Source of the DNA: Salegentibacter sp. 24
GTDB taxonomy: Bacteria; Bacteroidota; Bacteroidia; Flavobacteriales; Flavobacteriaceae
Assembly: GCF_004362395.1 (NCBI RefSeq)
Contig: NZ_SNWE01000012.1
Span: 1-64,000, forward strand
Length of the DNA: 64,000 nt
Reading direction: 5' to 3'
Shown one piece after another: positions 25,175 through 34,600 of the stretch (position 1 is its first letter; each line of letters opens with the position of its first letter). The notes under the pieces were generated by a model. That model saw only the letters and a list, made by a program, of their open reading frames with translations, did no database searches and had not been told where the DNA came from. A program made the translations under genes and the position numbers.

Positions 25175-25902
25175 ATCTGGCTTATTTTACCGTTACTTCT
25201 TGGGCAATCTTTACCCTTTTCCCGAACTGTGGTTAGAAAGTTTTTCGGAAGTTTCTTGCCTTCAACCCTTATCGTTTTAACAGCTTTCAGAACTTTTTCT
25301 ATTTTCTTGTAAATTGTGTCTTTTTCTATTTCTGAAAGTTCATTAGCTTTAGTTGTAGGATGAACTTTAGCCTGAAAAAGCACCTCGTCAGCATACAAAT
25401 TACCAATACCCGCAATGAGTCGTTGATTCATAAGTAGGCCTTTTATTGTTCCCCTCCTATTTTTTAGAATTTCATGAAACTTCTTATTTTTAACTGACAG
25501 GGCATCAATTCCTATATTGTGCTCGATTTTAAATTCATTTAGACTTTGGGCTAAATAAAGTTTCCCGAATTTACGCGGACAAACAAATGAAACCTTTGAA
25601 TAATCATCAAAGGTAATAGTGAGTTGCGCATACATAGGGACTTCTTCGTGCAGGTAATACTCTAGTTTACCAGTCATTCCAAAATGTATTACTATAACTC
25701 CATTCTTCTCTAGGTTCAGAAATAAATATTTACCCAATCGCTCACTGCTTGTAAATTGATTGTGTTTAAGAGTCTTTTGAAATTGAAGTTTTGAAGAATG
25801 GTATAATTTATTATCGCCAGTTTCTACCTTGATGATTTTTTTATGTAAAATAGTAGCGTCGGCATATTTTTTCTGGTAAGCAACTTCTGGTAACTCTGGC
25901 AT
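25175..25902 (-). pseudogene. Fpg/Nei-family DNA glycosylase, interrupted by IS21
   Basis: The N-terminal 242 codons of a formamidopyrimidine-DNA glycosylase-type repair enzyme. MPELPEV carries the catalytic Pro2 and Glu3; the helix-two-turn-helix is at MNQRLIAGIGNLYADEVLF; the zinc finger begins with DCPRSNGKISQI and is broken there by the IS21 right end. The frame continues into the element and stops at 25132 with about 13 foreign residues. Two zinc cysteines (YCPTC) are left on the far side of the element, so DNA binding should fail. Such enzymes excise oxidised purines or pyrimidines; the subtype is not certain. It follows a radical-SAM gene in the same direction. Confidence 0.9.
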
Positions 25903-25969
25903 TTATATAATATTAATTATTCTTAAAAATATTAATGATTTCCGCTCCGGGTTTATTTCATATTAAAAA

Positions 25970-27046
25970 TTAAAACAATTTCAATTGTCCATCTTTAAAT
26001 TTTTGGTGCAAATCACAGTTTAAAACCGGTCTTTCCCTTCCATTTAAATACTTTGATTTGGCTATTTTAAATTGTTGTGCGATCTGGTTTGCAAATTCGC
26101 CTTCGCCTTTCATTCTTGTACCAAATCGGCTATCATTTAAATTGCCTCCATGGACACTCTCAATTTGATGTAAAACCTTATTGGCCCTATCTGGAAGTGC
26201 TTTCTTAATCCAATCTGTAAAAATAGCTCCAATGGCACCGTTTAGCCGTACAATCGTGTAACCCACACCCAAAGCGCCTCTTTCTGAAATTTCTTTCACT
26301 AAAGGCATAATTTCATGCGAATTTATAGAGGGAATTATTGGTGCCATCATGACACTAACCGGAATATCAGCCGAAGAAAGCTTTTCAATGGTTTCGAGGC
26401 GTTTTTTAATACTAGCGGTTCTTGGCTCTAATATTCTCCGGGTTTCCTCATCAAGTGAAGTGATTGATAAGTTCACATGCACCAAATTATCTGTCGCCAA
26501 ATCCTTTAAAACGTCCATATCGCGCTGCACCAGTGCATTTTTAGTAATAATTCCAACAGGGTGTTTGTACCTTAAAAAGGTTTGAAGCAATTGCCTGGTA
26601 ATCTTCAATTTTTTTTCAACAGGTTGATAACAATCGGTATTTCCAGAAAGTACAATCGGTTTTGCTTCCCAATTTTTACTGGCAATTTTCTTTTCTAGCA
26701 GGGAAACCGCATTTCTTTTTACCAGAATTTTTTGTTCAAAATCAAGCCCTGCATTATAACCCCAATATTCATGAGAATTGCGTGCATAGCAATAAACACA
26801 ACCATGTTCACAACCCTGGTAAGGATTTAAAGAATATCCCATCCCAACATCTGGACTCTTTACTTTATTTACTATAGTTTTAGGATAAGTATCAATTAAA
26901 ACTGTCTTGGAGTTTTGCACCTCATCCCCTTCCTTGGCACAATGATTTAAAAAATCGTCTCTAAGCTGGTGCTCATAGGCATCGAAACGATTAGAGACAT
27001 TTAACTGCGCTCCTCTACCATACATAAAATTATCTTTATTGGACAT
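25970..27046 (-). CDS. Radical SAM protein of the PA0069/SPL-like family
   Basis: A 358-residue enzyme with a radical SAM cluster motif Cys79-x3-Cys83-x2-Cys86 in GCEHGCVYCYARN. The sequence NPYQGCEHGC and overall length match the Rv2578c/PA0069 family, distantly similar to spore photoproduct lyase, whose role is not established. The protein is cytosolic, with no signal peptide. Its stop lies 67 bases before the start of the broken glycosylase gene, so a DNA-damage-related role is tempting but unproven. Confidence 0.85.
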   Translation of the reverse strand: MSNKDNFMYGRGAQLNVSNRFDAYEHQLRDDFLNHCAKEGDEVQNSKTVLIDTYPKTIVNKVKSPDVGMGYSLNPYQGCEHGCVYCYARNSHEYWGYNAGLDFEQKILVKRNAVSLLEKKIASKNWEAKPIVLSGNTDCYQPVEKKLKITRQLLQTFLRYKHPVGIITKNALVQRDMDVLKDLATDNLVHVNLSITSLDEETRRILEPRTASIKKRLETIEKLSSADIPVSVMMAPIIPSINSHEIMPLVKEISERGALGVGYTIVRLNGAIGAIFTDWIKKALPDRANKVLHQIESVHGGNLNDSRFGTRMKGEGEFANQIAQQFKIAKSKYLNGRERPVLNCDLHQKFKDGQLKLF

Positions 27047-27093
27047 ATTACAAATATATGGAATATATCCATTTATTTAAAAGATGTAAATTT

Positions 27094-27876
27094 TTATTTT
27101 CCGGGAAAGTTAGCTTTACGTTTACTTAGAAAGGCCGAAGTTCCTTCTTTAAAATCTTCGGTACCGAAAGAACTACCAAATTCATTTATTTCTACTTGAA
27201 ATCCATTTATACCATCTTCAAAATTTGCATTTATAGCTCGAATTGCCGCGCTGATTGCCACTAGGGAGTTCTTCATAATTTTACCAGCAATTTTTTCTGT
27301 AAATTCTATTAATTCTTCCGGTTCGCAAACGTGGTTAACCAAATTATACTGCAGTGCCTGATTGGCATCTATCATTCCAGCCGTCATAATCATTTCCATT
27401 GCGCGGCCTTTACCAACTAATTGTGGCAGTCGCTGCGTACCTCCATAACCCGGAATTAGGCCAAGAGAAGTTTCGGGCAATCCCATTTTTGCATTATCGC
27501 TAGCTACTCTAAAATGTGCTGCCATTGCCAATTCTAGTCCGCCTCCAAGCGCGAATCCATTTATCGCTGCAATCACAGGTTTAGGGAAATTCGCTACAAA
27601 GTCAAATAATTTCTTTTGGCCTTCAGCTGCAAGTTTTCGGCCTTCTTCTAATGAAAAATCGGCAAACTCGCTTATATCAGCCCCAGCAACAAAAGCTTTC
27701 TCCCCCATTCCTGTTAGGATAATTACTTTTACCTCATTACTTTCCTTTGCCTCGGTAAATGCCCTGTGCAATTCTTCAATAGTATTGCGGTTTAAAGCGT
27801 TTAATTTCTTCGGACGATTGATAATGATGCGAAAAATTCCATGGTTATTTTCGGTTAAAATACTTTCGAATTCCAT
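27094..27876 (-). CDS. Enoyl-CoA hydratase (crotonase family)
   Basis: A 260-residue hexameric crotonase that hydrates trans-2-enoyl-CoA. Oxyanion-hole segments are AFVAGADISEF and ALGGGLELAMA; both catalytic glutamates of true hydratases are present 20 residues apart (Glu115 in GGGLELA, Glu135 in LPETSLGL). The C-terminal FLSKRKANFPGK is typical of short-chain enzymes such as Crt/FadB-like. It is the third gene in a leftward string with the NtrY-like kinase 24 bases upstream. Confidence 0.9.
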   Translation of the reverse strand: MEFESILTENNHGIFRIIINRPKKLNALNRNTIEELHRAFTEAKESNEVKVIILTGMGEKAFVAGADISEFADFSLEEGRKLAAEGQKKLFDFVANFPKPVIAAINGFALGGGLELAMAAHFRVASDNAKMGLPETSLGLIPGYGGTQRLPQLVGKGRAMEMIMTAGMIDANQALQYNLVNHVCEPEELIEFTEKIAGKIMKNSLVAISAAIRAINANFEDGINGFQVEINEFGSSFGTEDFKEGTSAFLSKRKANFPGK

Positions 27877-27900
27877 ATCTATATTTTTATAGTGTTTCTT

Positions 27901-29355
27901 TTATTTAGGAAACCTTAGCTTAAAGGTAGTGCCTTTTCCCTCCTTGGAGGTAAAGGATATACTTCCCTTATAGGTTTCCACGATATTCTTTACCATTGCA
28001 AGGCCCAAGCCCATTCCGCTCGATTTTGTAGTAAATTTAGGTTCGAAAACCTTTTCTATGTTTTCTTTAGAAATGCCAGCCCCGTTATCCGAAATAATTA
28101 CGCAAACAAATTGATTTTCCTCATGAATACTCACTAATATACGTGGATTTACCTGTTCTTCCATAGCTTGGATAGCGTTCTTTACTAAATTAGTAATAAC
28201 CCTAATAAGCTGAGTGCGATCAAATTTGGCTAAGATTTCATCTTTTTCACTGGTGAACTGAATGTAACTTTCGTTAAAAATATCCAGTGCAAGTTTCACA
28301 ATTTTGGGCACATTCAACATTTCGTTCTGTTGTGCAGGCATTTTTGCAAAATTTGAAAAAGCAGCCGCAATAGAGCTCATCGTATCTATTTGGTTTATTA
28401 ATGTAGAAGAATATTCAGCTACTTTTGCTTCAATATCGGGATCGTCCTTATCAAAATTACGTTCAAAACTTTGCACACTTAAACGCATGGGCGTTAAGGG
28501 ATTTTTAATTTCGTGGGCAACCTGCTTTGCCATTTCACGCCATGCCTGTTCTCGTTCTCCAGCGGCAAGCTTTACAGCACTTTCCTCCAATTCGTCAATC
28601 ATACTATTGTAAGCAGCCACCAGGGTATAAATCTCTTCCGAAGCGTTGCTGATATCTATTTTCTGGTTGCGTTTATCCAAACGGGTTGCAGTGATTTTAT
28701 CTGAAATAATCTTTAAGGATTTAGTAATATATTTTGAAAGAAAATAGGACAAAAATATAGCCAGAACAAGCATAAATAAATACACCTCTCCCATTCTTAC
28801 TAGAAAATTATTTAAATCACGATTTAAAACTGAATCATCCTGAAGATATGGAAGGTATAATATAGCAAGCGGTTTAAATTTCCCATCTACGATATAAGTA
28901 TAGGAGGATTGATATTTCTGACCGTTAATTTCGGTTTTTTCAATATATCGCTTGTTTTCTGAAAACTCCAGCTTTCTTAAAATATCTCGGTCTAATTGAA
29001 CATCTGTGGAATCTCTAAAAAAAGACTGGTCAGATTTAATTATAAGGTCTCCCTCGAGATCGTAAATAATAATTTGCATATCATGAACCTGAGCCATTTC
29101 ATGAATTTTATTTCGGTCTCTAAAGATCATGTCAATATTCTCCGTATTAACTAGATATGTAGTACTGGCAAGAATAAATTTTATATTTTCCCTAATTGCC
29201 TGCTCCTTTCGTTCCAGTCGTTCGCGGTGATAATTTTCAGCTTCCAGTTTATATTGATAAACCGTAATTCCAACAATTAGAATTGAAGCTCCCAACACCA
29301 ATAGGATCATTGAGATAAAAATACGAGTGCTTAAAGAAAGTTTTGAAAGCTTCAT
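27901..29355 (-). CDS. NtrY-like sensor histidine kinase
   Basis: A 484-residue membrane kinase: helix at about 10-32, a periplasmic sensor region (33-189), helix at about 190-212, a HAMP-like linker, HisKA with the phospho-acceptor His281 in QVAHEIKNPLTPMRL, and an HATPase_c domain with N box LVKNAIQAM, ISDNGAGIS and GMGLGLAMVKN. The REMAKQVAHEIKNPLTPM phrase is characteristic of NtrY-type kinases. No response regulator gene is nearby, so its partner is elsewhere. It is preceded by hemJ (39-base gap). Confidence 0.9.
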   Translation of the reverse strand: MKLSKLSLSTRIFISMILLVLGASILIVGITVYQYKLEAENYHRERLERKEQAIRENIKFILASTTYLVNTENIDMIFRDRNKIHEMAQVHDMQIIIYDLEGDLIIKSDQSFFRDSTDVQLDRDILRKLEFSENKRYIEKTEINGQKYQSSYTYIVDGKFKPLAILYLPYLQDDSVLNRDLNNFLVRMGEVYLFMLVLAIFLSYFLSKYITKSLKIISDKITATRLDKRNQKIDISNASEEIYTLVAAYNSMIDELEESAVKLAAGEREQAWREMAKQVAHEIKNPLTPMRLSVQSFERNFDKDDPDIEAKVAEYSSTLINQIDTMSSIAAAFSNFAKMPAQQNEMLNVPKIVKLALDIFNESYIQFTSEKDEILAKFDRTQLIRVITNLVKNAIQAMEEQVNPRILVSIHEENQFVCVIISDNGAGISKENIEKVFEPKFTTKSSGMGLGLAMVKNIVETYKGSISFTSKEGKGTTFKLRFPK

Positions 29356-29394
29356 AAAGAATGATTAAACCATTTTTATCAATTATCACACCAA

Positions 29395-29946
29395 TTAGGC
29401 ATCAGGATATTTTGATCTAACTCTCTTATAAATTTTAATACCTAACATAAGGACTACGGCCAATATAAAAATCCCTAAAACTCCATAAATCCAGTTTATA
29501 GCATCCCGAACAATTACTAAAAATATTACTGAGAAAAGGATTAAGGTTGAACCCTCGTTCCATAACCTCATTTGGTTAGAAGTCCACTTTACCACGTTGT
29601 TTTGAAGCTCCTTGAAAATGAGGTGGCATTTGATATGATAAGCGTAAAGTAATACTACAAAACCAAGTTTTACCATCATCCATTCTTGGGTAAGCCACCC
29701 TGGTGCTAAATAAAGAAGAAGAAAAGCAAATATGCTGGCAAGTATGGCCGAAGGCCAGGTGATAATAAACCACAGCCTTCTAGTCATCAATTTAAATTGA
29801 GTGGTGAGAATACTTTGCTCTGGTTCAGGTTTATGCGTAGCCTCAATATGGTAAATAAATAAACGCGGAATATAAAAAAGTCCTGCAAACCAGGTAATCA
29901 CAAAAATAAGATGCAAAGCTTTTATATACTGGTAATATTCTATCAC
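29395..29946 (-). CDS. hemJ: HemJ-type protoporphyrinogen IX oxidase
   Basis: A 183-residue protein with four to five membrane helices, beginning IKALHLIFVITWFAGLFYIPRLFIYH, with conserved histidines in the first helix and loop, and with WMMVKLGFVVLLYAYH in the third. This is the UPF0093/HemJ pattern, the oxygen-dependent oxidase that makes protoporphyrin IX in bacteria lacking HemG/HemY. None of those two is in the window, while the other heme genes are close (hemH at 31.6 kb, hemACDEFB at 34.6 kb), supporting the call. Confidence 0.88.
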   Translation of the reverse strand: MIEYYQYIKALHLIFVITWFAGLFYIPRLFIYHIEATHKPEPEQSILTTQFKLMTRRLWFIITWPSAILASIFAFLLLYLAPGWLTQEWMMVKLGFVVLLYAYHIKCHLIFKELQNNVVKWTSNQMRLWNEGSTLILFSVIFLVIVRDAINWIYGVLGIFILAVVLMLGIKIYKRVRSKYPDA

Positions 29947-30293
29947 AAACTACGGTTTTTTGCTATCTGGAGTGTATTTAAAACTGATTAAAAATGCACT
30001 CTTTATTAATTAAATAATAGAGAAAAATTTTTTGAGGTCAACTACCTCAACTTTTTTATTTTTTCTGAATATTAAAAGCACCTTAAAGTAATAACACAAA
30101 TAATAAAAGGCCTCCTTTCAAAAAAGTTTTTTATTAATAGGTTTGAAATACACCCATTTTTTAGCCAATGTCGTTTTTAATTTAGTGGGATAACAAGGAT
30201 AATTTGCACCAGCTCTATTTTATAAAACGCTTTATTCGTCATTTCCAGCTACCTAACAAAGATAGGAATTTATGATTCTTGCAAAAGGAATTA
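29947..30293. other. 347-base intergenic stretch without a gene
   Basis: AT-rich, between the stop of the MATE gene and the start of hemJ, both leftward. A short repeat AAAGG-CCT-CCTTT near 30109-30121 next to A/T runs could be a weak terminator for the MATE transcript. No coding frame or RNA gene recognised; it should contain the hemJ promoter. Confidence 0.45.
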
Positions 30294-31646
30294 TTACGAG
30301 GTTTCGGGTTTCAGTTTTAATCGTATTTCCCTCTTCAAAAAATAGGAGGTAACTAAGGTTGAGAGTAAATCGGCTATAGGAAAGGAAATCCATACGCCGG
30401 TCTCTCCAAAATATCGTGGTAGAATTAGAATTAAAGGAATAAAGAAAAAGCCCTGTCGGGATAAAGTAAGCAATAAGGCAGGTATTGCTTTTCCGACGGC
30501 CTGAAAATAGGCAGCTCCAATAAGCTGAATCGCCACAATTGGAGTTGCGGCGAAAACCCATCGCATCGCATTTGGTGTTTCGGCAATAATGGTCGGGTTT
30601 TGCGTAAAAACACGAACAATTTCTTCAGAAAAGATCATGATTCCTATAAAAACTATTAAGCCCAATCCGCAAGCATATAAAATTGCGGTTTTAATACTAC
30701 TGTGAACCCGTTGGAATTTTTCTGCACCATAATTAAATCCCGCTATTGGCAAGAAACCCTGTGTTACTCCCAAAACAGGGAATAAAGCAAACATAAGCAT
30801 TCTCCCAATAATAGCATAAATGGCGACCGCATCTTCACCTCCAAGATCAAATAAAATATTATTCATAAGCAAGTAAATAACACTTACTACGGCCTGCCGG
30901 GATAAAGTAACAAAGCCGAGTGACCCAATTTCTTTAAGGATAGTCTTATTAAGACCAAAATCCGACCATCTAATTTTAAGCTCAGAATTCTTTGAGATGA
31001 AGAACCACAAGATATAACCAAAACAAAAAAGATAAGAGATAGTGGTAGCCCAGGCAGCACCCATCATTCCCATATTCATCTGGTTTATGAAAATATAATC
31101 CAACAATAAATTTCCAACCGAAGGAATTATCATCGCGATCATTGCGAATTTGGGTTTCCCTTCGGCCCTTATAACAGTATTTCCCATCATACAGAGGGCC
31201 AGGAAAGGAACACCATAAAGCACAATGGTATAATAAATCTTTGCCGGCTCAAAAATATCACCTTTCCCTCCGAATGCAGGGATAAGTGAATTCACGAAAA
31301 GTAGTCCAATAATTACAAGTCCAATAGTAAGAATTAGAGTAAGGCTTATCTGGTTTCCAAAAGTTTTAAGAGCATTTTTCCGGTTTTCCGCACCTAAAGC
31401 TCGAGATATAATGGAAGATCCGCCTATCCCAATAGCCATTCCGAGAGCGGCAATAAAGAAAGAAACAGGAAGGACTACATTAATTGCCGCGATAGCGGTA
31501 GAGCCAATCCAGTTTCCCACAAAAACTGTATCAATTAAAATATTGAGCGACATTACCAGAATTCCTATGGAAGCTGGTGCCGCTTGTTGTATAAGTAATT
31601 TACTTATTGGTTTTTCTCCGAGATTTCGAGAATTTACCGAGGCCAT
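30294..31646 (-). CDS. MATE-family multidrug/cation exporter
   Basis: A 450-residue inner-membrane protein with twelve predicted helices, the MATE length. Typical segments are PASIGILVMSLNILIDTVFVGNW at the first helix and the matching second half beginning at ALFPVLGVTQGFLPIAGFNYGA. MATE proteins export drugs or metabolites by Na+ or H+ exchange. Its ATG overlaps the hemH stop by one base (TAATG), so the two are translated together; export of a porphyrin or heme is an attractive but unproven idea. Confidence 0.9.
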   Translation of the reverse strand: MASVNSRNLGEKPISKLLIQQAAPASIGILVMSLNILIDTVFVGNWIGSTAIAAINVVLPVSFFIAALGMAIGIGGSSIISRALGAENRKNALKTFGNQISLTLILTIGLVIIGLLFVNSLIPAFGGKGDIFEPAKIYYTIVLYGVPFLALCMMGNTVIRAEGKPKFAMIAMIIPSVGNLLLDYIFINQMNMGMMGAAWATTISYLFCFGYILWFFISKNSELKIRWSDFGLNKTILKEIGSLGFVTLSRQAVVSVIYLLMNNILFDLGGEDAVAIYAIIGRMLMFALFPVLGVTQGFLPIAGFNYGAEKFQRVHSSIKTAILYACGLGLIVFIGIMIFSEEIVRVFTQNPTIIAETPNAMRWVFAATPIVAIQLIGAAYFQAVGKAIPALLLTLSRQGFFFIPLILILPRYFGETGVWISFPIADLLSTLVTSYFLKREIRLKLKPETS

Positions 31647-32680
31647 TACGCTTCAATCGGCTTTTGGTAAGCCCATTCGTCTACCCAACGAGAAAGCACT
31701 TTTACCCATTCGTCTCGCTCATTTAGACATGGAACTACCGTAAATTCTTCCCCTCCAACTTCGTGAAATATTTCTTCTCCCTCCATTGCGATTTCTTCTA
31801 AAGTTTCCAGGCAATCCGAAACAAAGGCTGGAGTCACAATTGCCAGTTTTTTCATTCCCTGTTTTCCAAAACGCTCTATAGTCCTATCAGTATAAGGTTG
31901 CAACCAAGGATCGAAACCTAAACGGGATTGAAAGGAAACGCTATAAGAATTTTCTTTTAATTCCAGATACTCGGCTACCAGCCTCGTGGTTTCATAACAT
32001 TGATGGCGATAACAAAACTGATGTGCTGCCGAAGACGTTTGGCAGCAGCTTCCATCAATTTTACAATGGGATTTAGTAACATCACTTTTCCTGATATGTC
32101 GTTCCGGAACCCCGTGATATGAAAACAATAAGTGCTGAAAATCCTTTCCTCTGAGTTTATCCGAAATACTTTCAGCTAAAACTCGAATGTAATCAGAGTG
32201 ATTGTAAAAAGGTGGTACCGTGGTAAATTGCATTGTTGGAAAATACTCCTTACGAAGTTTTTCGGCTAAAACTAAAATGGTTTCTGTAGTTGCCATTGCA
32301 AACTGAGGATATAATGGAAAAAGCAAAACTTCGTCTACTCCTTTATCGTGTAATTCCTGAAGTCCCGATTTTAAACTTGGTTCACCATAGCGCATCGCCA
32401 AAGCGATTGGAACTGATGTATTTTCATCCATTCTATTTTGAAGGCGTTCTGATAAAACAATTAAAGGTGAGCCTTCGTCCCACCAGATTTTTTGATAAGC
32501 TTCAGCCGATTTCTTAGGCCTTGTATTCAACACAATCCCTCTTACTAACAGCACCCTTGCCCAATATGGAACATCAATCACACGTTCATCCATTAAAAAT
32601 TCGTCCAGGTATTTTTTCACATCTTTTGGATCGGTGCTTTTTGGGGAACCCAAATTAACCAATAGTACGCCTTTACTCAT
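31646..32680 (-). CDS. hemH: Ferrochelatase
   Basis: A 344-residue enzyme inserting Fe(II) into protoporphyrin IX, the last step to protoheme. It begins KGVLLVNLGSPKSTDPKDVKKYL, typical of the family; the metal-site histidine is in FSYHGVPERH, and the C-terminal catalytic acidic segment is SDCLETLEEIAMEG. It has its own -7 box 19 bases upstream and is followed by an overlapping MATE gene. The remaining heme genes lie divergently 2 kb to the right. Confidence 0.95.
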   Translation of the reverse strand: MSKGVLLVNLGSPKSTDPKDVKKYLDEFLMDERVIDVPYWARVLLVRGIVLNTRPKKSAEAYQKIWWDEGSPLIVLSERLQNRMDENTSVPIALAMRYGEPSLKSGLQELHDKGVDEVLLFPLYPQFAMATTETILVLAEKLRKEYFPTMQFTTVPPFYNHSDYIRVLAESISDKLRGKDFQHLLFSYHGVPERHIRKSDVTKSHCKIDGSCCQTSSAAHQFCYRHQCYETTRLVAEYLELKENSYSVSFQSRLGFDPWLQPYTDRTIERFGKQGMKKLAIVTPAFVSDCLETLEEIAMEGEEIFHEVGGEEFTVVPCLNERDEWVKVLSRWVDEWAYQKPIEA

Positions 32681-32698
32681 AATTTTTCTTTTTCAGTT

Positions 32699-32706
32699 CA
32701 AAAATA
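32699..32706 (-). promoter_or_regulatory. -7 promoter box of hemH
   Basis: The minus strand reads TATTTTTG, fitting TAnnTTTG, 19 bases before the hemH ATG. It implies hemH-MATE is transcribed separately from araC-thuA upstream. Confidence 0.55.
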
Positions 32707-32768
32707 AGACTATTTGTTTCGGGGGCTTCCAATTACTTATTACTGTTTTTTATGTCCCCATAGAGGAT

Positions 32769-33530
32769 TTAGTTTTCTATACCTAAAGCAAATATTATGG
32801 ATTGAAGAAGATGCCTCTCAAATAATGGTTCGCCATAAGATTCTATGGTATGCCCCAAACCGGTATAAATGGAAACCCCACCGTGGCCGGTTTCTTTATA
32901 CCATGCAATTGGATGTTCATTACCATTTGTCCCTCCTTGGTATGAATCTTCATCAAGATAAAGGAGCACCCTTATATCGGGATTCAAATTTTTGTAATTG
33001 TACCATTCATCAGTCCTGGACCAAATTTTGGGTAAATGAGCCACTGCAGGGTGTTTTGGCATGTTCACTTCTAATTTAGCCTGTTGAATTTCGGGGTGAC
33101 CATTAAAATAGCCTCCCACCAATTCTCCAAACCAGGGCCATTCGAATTCGGTATCGGCTGCAGCGTGAATACCAAAAAAGCTTCCCCCTTTTTTTATATA
33201 ATTTTCAAAAGCTTCTTGTTCCTCCTGGTCTAGCACATTTCCTGTTGTATTTAAAAAAATGACTAAATCGAACTTACTTAGACTTTCATCATTAAAGTAA
33301 TCGGAATCTTTGCTAGTTGTTACTTCGAAATTGTGATTTTCACCTAGCTCCGAAAGAAAAGCTCTACCCGTAGGAATGGATCTATGCCAGAAACCATCGG
33401 TTTTATAAAACACAAGAACTTCATTGTTATCTTCCAGTTTCTCTTTTTCCAAATAATTTTGCGAAAAAATAGGTAATCCTTTTAAAAGAAACATTATAAG
33501 TAAAATACTGGAGAGAAATTTCAGCATCAT
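32769..33530 (-). CDS. ThuA-like secreted protein
   Basis: A 253-residue protein with an N-terminal signal segment (about 1-23) and a class I glutamine-amidotransferase-like ThuA fold (about 35-250): VLVFYKTDGFWHRSIPTG, LSKFDLVIFLNTTGNVLD, FFGIHAAADTEFEWPWFGELVGGYFNGHP and PIAWYKETGHGGVSIYTGLGHT. ThuA-domain proteins in Bacteroidetes are linked to sugar metabolism, but their reaction is unknown. It begins one base after the stop of the AraC regulator and is cotranscribed with it. Confidence 0.88.
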   Translation of the reverse strand: MMLKFLSSILLIMFLLKGLPIFSQNYLEKEKLEDNNEVLVFYKTDGFWHRSIPTGRAFLSELGENHNFEVTTSKDSDYFNDESLSKFDLVIFLNTTGNVLDQEEQEAFENYIKKGGSFFGIHAAADTEFEWPWFGELVGGYFNGHPEIQQAKLEVNMPKHPAVAHLPKIWSRTDEWYNYKNLNPDIRVLLYLDEDSYQGGTNGNEHPIAWYKETGHGGVSIYTGLGHTIESYGEPLFERHLLQSIIFALGIEN

Positions 33531-33531
33531 T

Positions 33532-34431
33532 TTATAGATTTGAGGTTAAGGACATGATATATTTTTTGGGGGTAGTACCGAATTTTTTTTTAAAAGCTGC
33601 AATAAAATGACTCGCCGTGCTGTAACCGACTTTGAGTCCAACCTCATTTACATTGTATTCCCCGGTATCTAAAAGTTTTCGGGCATATTCCATTTTATAA
33701 TCGAAAAGGAAACTATAAACTGAATCTCCATAAATTTGCTTAAAACCCTCTTTAAGTTTTTTAAGACTCAACCCAATTTCTTCGGATAATTCTTGTAAGG
33801 AAGGTGGTTCAGCCATTCTTGAGATCACAATATCTTTGGCTTTTCTTATTTTAATAATATTCTCTTCATCACTGAGAAAAGGGCATTGTTCTACATTAGG
33901 ATCTTCAGTGCGGTTAAAATACAAACTTAGTAGTTCATAAGCTTTACCTTTAAAATAAAGGTTTTTGATACTTTGAGTAAGGTTGAAATTCATAACCTGA
34001 TTCAGAACAATTGCCATTGAAGGTGAAATAGGTCCATCTTTATAATATTTTTTATCCTTATTATCCGTGCTTAAAAATGTGATATACCCGGCTTCCTGTG
34101 AAAATAGAGAATGGAACTTTTTAATAGAAATCACAAGCGATATTAGCCAGGAATTTGGCTCAAGTATTAAATTCAATGGAAGATCCTGTTGCGGATTGTA
34201 AAGCAGCAACGAGCCCTCCTCATTAAGAGGGAGTTCATAATTATTATTATTAAATAGAAATTTACTACTCCCCTTTAAATTAAAATGAAACTGAATAAAA
34301 CTACTGTCTATATCGCGAATAATTTTCTGAATATCAGGGGTTTCATTTTGGAATTTCAAAAGATAGAAACCGTCTTCAATTTTTAACTCTTCAGTAAATC
34401 CTACAGCGTTATTTTTATTTTCCAATATCAT
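33532..34431 (-). CDS. AraC-family transcriptional regulator
   Basis: A 299-residue regulator with a variable N-terminal sensing half (about 1-190) and two C-terminal helix-turn-helix motifs (about 197-299): SLQELSEEIGLSLKKLKEGFKQIYG, and VNEVGLKVGYSTASHFIAAFKKKFGTTP. The layout resembles PchR-type regulators of iron or heme functions, but the ligand is unknown. It is divergent from hemA, with a perfect palindrome in its own leader, so control of araC-thuA and perhaps of heme genes is plausible. Confidence 0.88.
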   Translation of the reverse strand: MILENKNNAVGFTEELKIEDGFYLLKFQNETPDIQKIIRDIDSSFIQFHFNLKGSSKFLFNNNNYELPLNEEGSLLLYNPQQDLPLNLILEPNSWLISLVISIKKFHSLFSQEAGYITFLSTDNKDKKYYKDGPISPSMAIVLNQVMNFNLTQSIKNLYFKGKAYELLSLYFNRTEDPNVEQCPFLSDEENIIKIRKAKDIVISRMAEPPSLQELSEEIGLSLKKLKEGFKQIYGDSVYSFLFDYKMEYARKLLDTGEYNVNEVGLKVGYSTASHFIAAFKKKFGTTPKKYIMSLTSNL

Positions 34432-34450
34432 TATTTCACTATTTAGTTTA

Positions 34451-34467
34451 TTTAGAACAGTTCTAAA
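34451..34467. promoter_or_regulatory. Perfect palindrome in the araC leader, Fur-family-like 7-1-7 box
   Basis: TTTAGAACAGTTCTAAA: eight-base arms around one central A. The core TTAGAAC-A-GTTCTAA has the 7-1-7 architecture of Fur, PerR and Zur boxes. It lies about 25-40 bases downstream of the expected araC transcription start and 20 bases before its ATG, suitable for a repressor. The binding protein is unknown. Confidence 0.5.
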
Positions 34468-34497
34468 CTATTAGCTTCAAATCAGCTATCATTACCA

Positions 34498-34505
34498 CAA
34501 AAGTA
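34498..34505 (-). promoter_or_regulatory. -7 promoter box of araC
   Basis: The minus strand reads TACTTTTG (TAnnTTTG), about 67 bases before the araC ATG. Confidence 0.5.
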
Positions 34506-34600
34506 TGGAAATACCACTTTTATAAGTAATAAAAAACCTAAAATATCTGAAAGCGACACAAAAAGTACTTTGAGCGTTACTTTTTGATTTAACATTAGCT

